Origin: Cristatella mucedo
Lineage: Eukaryota; Bryozoa; Phylactolaemata; Cristatellidae
Direction of reading: 5' to 3'
Assembly: GCA_009760855.2 (NCBI GenBank)
Contig: WPIO01000020.1
Span: 308,001-372,000 of the forward strand
Length of the DNA stretch: 64,000 nt
Shown here one piece after another: positions 57,817 through 64,000 of this stretch. Numbering within the stretch: position 1 is the stretch's first letter; the number at the start of each line of letters is the position of its first letter. The notes below the pieces were generated by a model. The model was not told the DNA's origin and made no database searches. It was given only the letters and a program-made list of their open reading frames with translations. Position numbers and translations under genes: made by a program.

Positions 57817-57852
57817 GAGCTCGTCATGCTGATATGCCAGCATGACGAGCTC
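57817..57852. repeat. Perfect 15-bp inverted repeat with a 6-nt loop
   Basis: gagctcgtcatgctg, loop atatgc, cagcatgacgagctc. A partial third copy of the arm (ctcgtcatgc) follows at 57856, so the unit is both inverted and directly repeated. Confidence 0.93.
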
Positions 57853-57869
57853 CCTCTCGTCATGCGACC

Positions 57870-59015
57870 TGCACGAGCTGTACACCAGCTCCTGCTGTCG
57901 TCAAGCCGCTGGTCTGCTGCCGCTGCCGCCACCGCTGCTACTGCTACGACCTACACGATACGCCGCCCTCTAATCAGCTTCCTTCGGCGATCCCTGGCTC
58001 GATGCACCGCCCCTCCTCGCACAAGCGCTGCCATTCCGAGCACTCCAGTGGGTCGCACGAGGCCACGAAGGCGTACTTAGGGAGTATCTAACTGAATGCA
58101 TCGTTAACGAGAGTCGCATCCTGCTGAACGGGCTGTCCGAGAGTCATTACGGTCGTGAAGCAAATCCTAATTACCACACATTACCTCATAAGGCAAAGGG
58201 CGTCTCACCGCAGATGGCGGATTGTTCGGTTCGTGGCGGCTTCGCCTGCGGTGAGATGACGTTACGTCGTCTTCGCAGAGCCACATACGACCGACACTGA
58301 CCGACGCTGTACTTACTGTGTAGCAAAGCCCAGTGGTATGCGATGCGAACGCTGGAGTGCTTGCCAACGCAAAAAAAGCCACTGTGCCAGCAGACACGAG
58401 CACGAGCTCTAAATCCCGACAAGTTTCGGTTTAGGCACAGAGGAATGATTTTGATCAAGTACTGGCATGCCGGGACACGGTCATTCTTGGTGTTGACCTA
58501 GCTAGGTCCAAAGTCATTTTGAAATTTGAATAGGTTTAGAAGCTTAACCTAGGGGCATCAAAAGGCGCTTGAGAGATTGGGACAACCGGTCCCATAGCCG
58601 AGCATTCCACTACCGAGGGGGCAGCTATAAACTATTCCGAAGCCGTTGCTCTATTGCTGCACTTATAGCTGATATGATTTCGTCACCAGAGCAGGTCGTT
58701 GTTGGGACACACGGTCTGCTCGTGCTCCCTTCTCCTGCACCAAACGAGTGGCTTGCCGAGCAGAAGACGTTCGAGTCTCAGCTGTTCAATCTGCCCGCTT
58801 TGCCAAAAGAGCGACTTCCGGTCGATCCATTCTTTGCTTCTGCGCCGAGCCAGAAGATGCGGATTGCTTGACCTCAGCTCACTGCCCTGCCAAACTACTT
58901 TTGACGGCCAGCCAGGCTTTCGTAGTCGTCGGGACACGTGAGGTAAAAATCTCTAATCAGCACGGGTTTTGCATAAAAAGCAGATGTAAAGCTTGCAGTT
59001 CACAAGATCGCTCGG
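57870..59015. other. Unassigned
   Basis: No recognisable gene, SINE or LINE. Confidence 0.4.
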
Positions 59016-59020
59016 GTTAG

Positions 59021-59190
59021 AAAAGCTGCTTAAATAGCCTCTTTTTGTATAGCGACAGAAGAGCCTTGACGATTATCACTACCGCTTGCAGTGGCAATAA
59101 AGGATTGCCCACAGCAGGAATCGAACCCACGACCTCGGGACCGAGGTCGTGAAAGCAACCGCCTTACCTAGTGTGCCATCACGGCTCACC
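59021..59190 (-). mobile_element. tRNA-derived SINE, family 2 (well preserved)
   Basis: On the minus strand it has the GGTGAGCCGTGATGGCACAC head, B box GGTTCGATTCC, body CCTTTATTGCCACTGCAAG and tail GTCGCTATACAAAAAGAGGC. Nearly identical to the copy at 3728. Confidence 0.85.
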
Positions 59191-59449
59191 AAAGGACAAT
59201 TAGTACTTTTGAGCAATTGCAATATACTATGGTTCGCCACTTTTTGAAAGCCAAGAAAGACAATTGGGTGCCAAAGGATCAATACGCTGTTGAGTCGGAC
59301 GATATTTACCAGATTCTTTAAGCGGATGAAAGATGCACTCTAAAGCTAACTTTACTCTTTCCTTCGCCTTTAGTTTTCGCCACGGTAAGCACGATCAGAT
59401 GTATGCCTTAGCGCAGTTGGTGCAGTTGGCCCCTCTGTAAGCCAATCAC

Positions 59450-59830
59450 TAATAATAACAATAACAATAATACATTTGATATTGCGCCCTCAGAGAACTC
59501 AATCTCTTTCTAGGCACCTTACACATGCTGCAAAGGAAGCAGCACGATCGAATGTAATAATAATTATAATGCACTTGATAAAGCGCCCTCAGGTAACTTA
59601 ATCTCTTGCTAGGCGCTTTGCATTTGCTGCAAAGGGAAATGCAATTGAATGGTAAGTAAAATCATGCTTGAAAAACAAACAAAATGAATAATATGGTTAG
59701 GGGTGACATGCACAGGGTCAGCGTGCAAATGCTGCTGGCGGCAGCATGCACAGTGTCAGCACACATAAGCACATCAAGGACGAATCGAAGGAACCCATTA
59801 AATGCTGTCCTAAATCGGTTCGAAAGCAAT
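59450..59830 (-). mobile_element. Two LINE 3' ends in tandem
   Basis: A tail-only piece (59455-59552, with an AAC/AAT tail) is followed by a second, longer 3' end (about 59555-59830) with its own AAT-type tail, hairpin and 3' UTR. Both have the same orientation, so one inserted into or next to the A/T tail of the other. Confidence 0.8.
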
Positions 59831-59987
59831 CTCCTGAAGATTATTGAGCACAAATAATGCACAGTTGTACAGAGCGTCGCTGGCACTAAAAAAAAAGCAG
59901 CGGCAGAGCACAGCCTACTTTAAATTAAGCCAGGTTAGAGGTACCAGTACGAGTACGTCGCTCGCGCTAAGTGCGGTACATATATAT

Positions 59988-60139
59988 GAGCTGGGTTGGT
60001 CCAGCGGTTAAGGTGCTCGCCCTGACCAAGGTCTGGCTGAGGTCGTGGGCTCGAGCCCTGAGGCATATGTGAAGCGCCTGAATAGAGATTTAGTTCTCTT
60101 GGGGCGCTATACAAATGAATTATATTATTATTATTAATA
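59988..60139 (+). mobile_element. tRNA-derived SINE, family 1 (best copy)
   Basis: ctgggttggtccagcggtta, aggtgctcgccc (A-box region), gaggtcgtgggctcgagccc (B-box region), then AAGCGCCTGAATAGAGATTT, GTTCTCTTGGGGCGCTATAC and (ATT)n. The last part mirrors the LINE 3' end. Confidence 0.88.
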
Positions 60140-60990
60140 AGTAACAGTGTTACAGAAAGTCAAAGAAGGTCATACGGATGCTCCTGGCAAATCTACGATT
60201 AGGTCGAGGATTCGACGCGCGCAGAGTAGGCAGAAGGGTATGCACTTCTTTTTCTCAAGCTCCACGATGTGGCTCGAGTATGTGCGTCTACACATGCTAT
60301 ACAATACTATACATCCCGCTAAAAACAGTTCAGCCGCAAGGTTTACCAAATCCCGATCGGGGGGGGGGGGAGGGGGAAGATTACATGAATACGCCCTTAG
60401 TTCAGCTGTTTGTCAATAAATGTATGCTTCAGGGACCGGCGTGGAGGCTCTCTTCCATCCTCTTCTCTTTACTTAGTTCCGAAAATAGTAAAGCGCCAGG
60501 GAAGAAACTGTCTGCGAGAGGCCGTTCATGTTAAGGCTGCTAGGATCTGTTCAATAATGCAGGTCAGAATGCGTCGCCTCCGGTAAGACAAGGCCATCTT
60601 GGACAGAGGCTTAGTCAGCATTAGAATAAAGTTCGACGACGACGAAGAAGCTACGTGTGTTATGTCGCGAAAAGCCGGCCTCCCCGCGGAGCCATCGGCG
60701 GTGAAAGCGCCGTGCTGTAAGTGGCCCCTTCGGACGCCTCACCCGTCTACCTGCCGCCAGCTCACGACGTCTGCTTTCCCGATTATCTCTTACCGAATCG
60801 CAAAAATCAGAAAGCATAAGCCTACGAATTCGTTGTTGCGAGTCTAGTAGACCGCAAGAAGTCCCGAGTCAATCTGGTGGGCGCTACGTGCGAGGCTTTA
60901 GGCACGGTCAACGGCTGCGGATGGAGCCTTGCCTTGTGCTTCTGTTCACCTGAGCACACCGGCCGCTGAGCGGCAGCCAAAAGAGAAAAA
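60140..60990. other. Unassigned
   Basis: Nothing recognised; a G run occurs at 60359-60370. Confidence 0.4.
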
Positions 60991-60991
60991 A

Positions 60992-61160
60992 ATACTAGCT
61001 GATTTAGCAGCTCTTTTGTATAGTGACAGAAGAGCCTTTACTGCTATCGCCACCGCTTGCAGCGGCAATAAAGGATCGCCCACGGCAGGATTCGAACCCA
61101 TGACCTCTGGACTGAGTATGTGAAAAGTGACTGCCTTACCCAGTGTACCGCTACGGCTAA
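60992..61160 (-). mobile_element. tRNA-derived SINE, family 2
   Basis: Perfect B box GGTTCGAATCC on the minus strand, body CCTTTATTGCCGCTGCAAG and tail TGTCACTATACAAAAGAGCT then GCTAAATCAGCTAG. The same tail end (CAGCTAG) is seen in the 3728 copy. Confidence 0.85.
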
Positions 61161-61186
61161 TAAACAAACTGCCAGAGGTTCTCCTG

Positions 61187-61341
61187 AGGGAGAGAGAGAG
61201 TGAGCGAGAGGGGAGAGAAAGAGAGCGATCGAGAGAGAGAGAGAGAGCGGTAGAGAAAGAGAGAGACAGAGAGAGGGAGACGGAGAGAGAGAGAGAGAGA
61301 GAGAGGGAGACGGAGAGAGAGACAGAGAGACAGAGAGAGGG

Positions 61342-61380
<39 letters not shown>

Positions 61381-61388
61381 GACAAAGG

Positions 61389-61430
<42 letters not shown>

Positions 61431-61500
61431 GAGAGACAGAGAGAGAGGGAGAGAGAGAGAGAAAGAGAGAGGGAGAGAGTAAGGGAGAGATAGAGAGAGC
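61187..61500. repeat. (GA)n-rich compound array
   Basis: GAGAGA runs with cagaga, gggaga and cggaga interruptions, starting about 25 bp from a SINE head. Confidence 0.95.
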
Positions 61501-61699
61501 AGTGGCTGAAGTTGCACAGCCGAGTGAGCGGCCATATGAGTGCCTGCAAAGCTCATAAGCGATTTGCCATGTCGACCTTTGAGTTGAACATGGACTGCAT
61601 GCGAGTCGAGCCTCGCTAATCTACATCTCGAGGCGTGCGCGAATGCAAGCGCGTGCGTCCCATAGCAGCGGGAGCTACCGGGAGTGGCGAGTTGGCCAA

Positions 61700-62420
61700 C
61701 CGGCGTACGTGCGGCGTACAAAGGCCGACTTTGCGAAGCAGCCGCGAGCACAGGTGTCGGTCGTCCTTCCGGCCCCTCTTGTTTTGCCAGGTGAGCTGTC
61801 TTAGGATCGCCGCCGTAATTCGACGCGCTGGCGGTAAACGGTTCGGCTAGCCGCAGAGACGACCGGATGGACCGCGGCGGATCGGCGGCCGCTCTCGCGA
61901 CTCCTACCGCGCACCCGCTCCGTTTTGCCTCCGACAGTATTTCCCAGAGCCGGCCGAGAGACGAGCCCGGCCCACTCTCGCCCGGAGCTCAGCGGCCGCC
62001 CGCCGTCGGGTAGCGGCTAAGCTAACGGCGACCTCGCGCGGGGAATGCCTGCGAGTTAGCTGCAGCTAATAAAAGGTCGTCGGGTATATGCTCACCGAGA
62101 GCCTGGCTGGCTGCGCGGGGAAACGCATGCACTAACGCCGCATCGCACTTTCCATCGACGAAGAAAGGACGGTCTCGCTGAAACGAACTCTCTGCCGTCG
62201 TAAGTATCCTCAAAATGGCCGACAGAACCGATGAGAGCGTTACTTTATTTAACTCACCTTCGCTCGCTGACAGCGGGCAGGGCAGGTCTGCCTCTCAAAC
62301 AAGCACGCATATTTATGTACGCTTGGCACCAAGTCGCATACGCGTGCGCCAATACGGCGGGTGCATAGTCCCTGAATAAAAGTATACGAAGGCCAGCTCG
62401 GGAGACTTGAGAGTGGTGAA
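61700..62420 (+). promoter_or_regulatory. CpG-rich patch with a possible first exon
   Basis: A GTCGTAAGT donor-like site at about 62199-62206 and an ATG in good context (aaaATGg, 62215) follow a CpG-dense block. The ATG frame runs 54 codons (starts MADRTDESVTLFNSPSLADS) to TAA at 62379. The donor comes before the ATG, so the two cannot belong to one simple transcript. No domain is recognisable. Confidence 0.2.
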
Positions 62421-64000
62421 AATGTCACCTCCGGCGGCAGGTTGCGAACCTTGGAGCTGCAGAGGCCATTGCATTTGCCGCTTCTAAAGCTAGGCTTTGA
62501 AGTAGCTCCCCCTGGCGACAGCTACGTACGCGTCCAGGCCGGATCTTCGTGTCAGGAGGCGACTGCGTGTGATCGCGCGGCGAGCGTCCGACGAAGCCTC
62601 ATGACTGAGCCGACGACGAGGACGCGGCCGCCGCATTGAGCAATCTTCATAGGCCCGAGGGCTTGTGGGAAGACTGGAGGGGGCGAGGGAGAGAAGCTTC
62701 AACTGCGACAGGACGCGAGCTCGCGAAACCTGTAACCTGTAACCACTCTGCACGAGGAATCGGTTAAACTAAAAAGCTGGAGATTTACGCACGGCGGTCG
62801 CCTCCGAAGCGACGCCGGAGCACTCGTATAAGCCGTATTCCCGCTCGTCCGTCCGCGACCTACAGCCTTCCAAGTATCGAGGAAACTTTAAAGGACCATT
62901 TATTTCAAAGCGTCCGAAGAGCCTCAAAGCACCATTACCTTTAATGTTACACAATTTCGATCGCAGGTGGATGAGTGTTTGTCTGCTCAACTTACGGCTA
63001 CGGTGGTGGTTTTGATCTTCAAAGGCCACGAGGCTAGATCGCCCAATCTGGCCAGCTGCTTGAGGTGCGGTCGAGCGAGCTGGCGGAGCTCTCGCCGGTT
63101 GTGCTGAGAGAAGGCCGATGTAACGGCATCCGGAGATAGATAATCCGCTTGGCCCCACTTAGATGCGGCCCTGCAGTGTTGAACTCATTATAGGAATTCT
63201 TACTCCTATAGGCGAAGCGTGTCCGCGTCCGCAGTCAGCTGCAGCGAGCTAGCACAAGCGTCGCATTAGCAGATTATATAGCGCAGAGGCTCAGTCGTTG
63301 TTCATTAATGGCTATCTATGAACGCACTCTCAATTATTGACGCTTTTTTGCAATGCGCCTCCGAAGTTAACGGTCACTTACATGTCTTGATTGCTTGCGC
63401 TTTTGTCCTTAGCTGTAATGCTATATGTAAATTATACCAAACGGGCGTAGCAACTTTGAGACTTAATTCTTTGAAGCCTTTACAAGAAGCGAAGCGCGCT
63501 TTACAGACGCTAGACCTCACAGCAGTAGCTTGACGCTGGCTCAGGTAATGCGTCGAAGCGCCGCTATCGAGTCGCGGGGCAGCAGCGCCGACGACGCGCG
63601 CAGGTACGCACGCAGCCAATAGCCGAGTGCGGCAGCAGTCGGGAAAGGGCGTACCTTCGGAATAAGTCAACACGATGAAAATCTTACACTATCCTCCAAG
63701 AGAGCCACATCTGACCGGGATGACAATGTAAACTGACCAAGTATCGAAATAGCAATGCCCTAGCAACTATTAATTAGCATACGAGCGGTCCTTAATCGCC
63801 GCAATTCAGAAACCGCTAATTCTGACAGCTGTAGTCAGTCGAGGTAGGATAATTAACGGTCTGCGCTTCAGTAAGGCATAACCCGTATTCCTCGGAGTGC
63901 GTTTTCAGTGGCAGTTAGCGTGCTATCGTACTTGACTTGTTTCCAGGAGGTTCCTAAATTAGCAAGCATGTACGTGCGCGTGTCTGTTGCGCGTAGCTCC
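62421..64000. other. Unassigned right end
   Basis: A weak tRNA-SINE-like head in antisense occurs near 62440-62470 (ggttgcgaacctt). The 71-codon plus-strand frame at 63318-63533 has a hydrophobic middle (HVLIACAFVLSCNAIC) but no known relatives. No gene is called. Confidence 0.35.

Overview
This is animal nuclear DNA, probably from an invertebrate bilaterian. Genes are split by introns with GT..AG borders, the non-coding DNA is full of SINEs, 5'-truncated LINEs and dinucleotide arrays, and there are no bacterial-style operons. The Iroquois homeodomain looks most like spiralian (annelid or mollusc type) versions, but that assignment comes from memory and is tentative. Two protein-coding genes can be read with confidence.

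Layout: 1-12.5 kb is repeat-rich DNA with no complete gene; it holds a (CA)n array, tRNA-derived SINEs, a U2 snRNA-like fragment, one possible ubiquitin-like/FERM-like coding exon on the minus strand near 9.1 kb, and a nest of LINE fragments (9.6-11.7 kb). 12.83-22.69 kb is a six-exon plus-strand gene for a CFAP418 (C8orf37) homologue, with LINE and SINE debris and a decayed invertebrate gene-family fragment in its long introns. 22.7-33 kb is intergenic, with two closely related 3' halves of the same L2/CR1-like LINE in opposite orientations (24.3-25.4 kb plus, 30.5-31.6 kb minus). 33-48 kb becomes strongly GC- and CpG-rich. It contains a 54-bp palindrome, a CT minisatellite, a TATA-type promoter candidate, a foldback-like inverted repeat at 36.1-36.9 kb and long GA arrays. 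48.6-53.05 kb is a complete five-exon minus-strand Iroquois (Irx) homeobox gene with a poly(A) signal. 53-64 kb is again CpG-rich, then repeat-rich, with no confidently identified gene.

The two genes are not functionally linked on present evidence. CFAP418 is a cilium/photoreceptor-associated protein and Irx is a developmental transcription factor. The mobile elements do form a system: one SINE family carries the same 3' terminal hairpin as the resident LINE, so the LINE machinery probably moves it. The most unusual features are a valine at homeodomain position 52 of Irx, a 19-bp-arm hairpin just upstream of the last Irx exon, several other long perfect inverted repeats in the GC-rich half, the foldback element, and the CFAP418 central exon, which is either highly diverged or misassigned.
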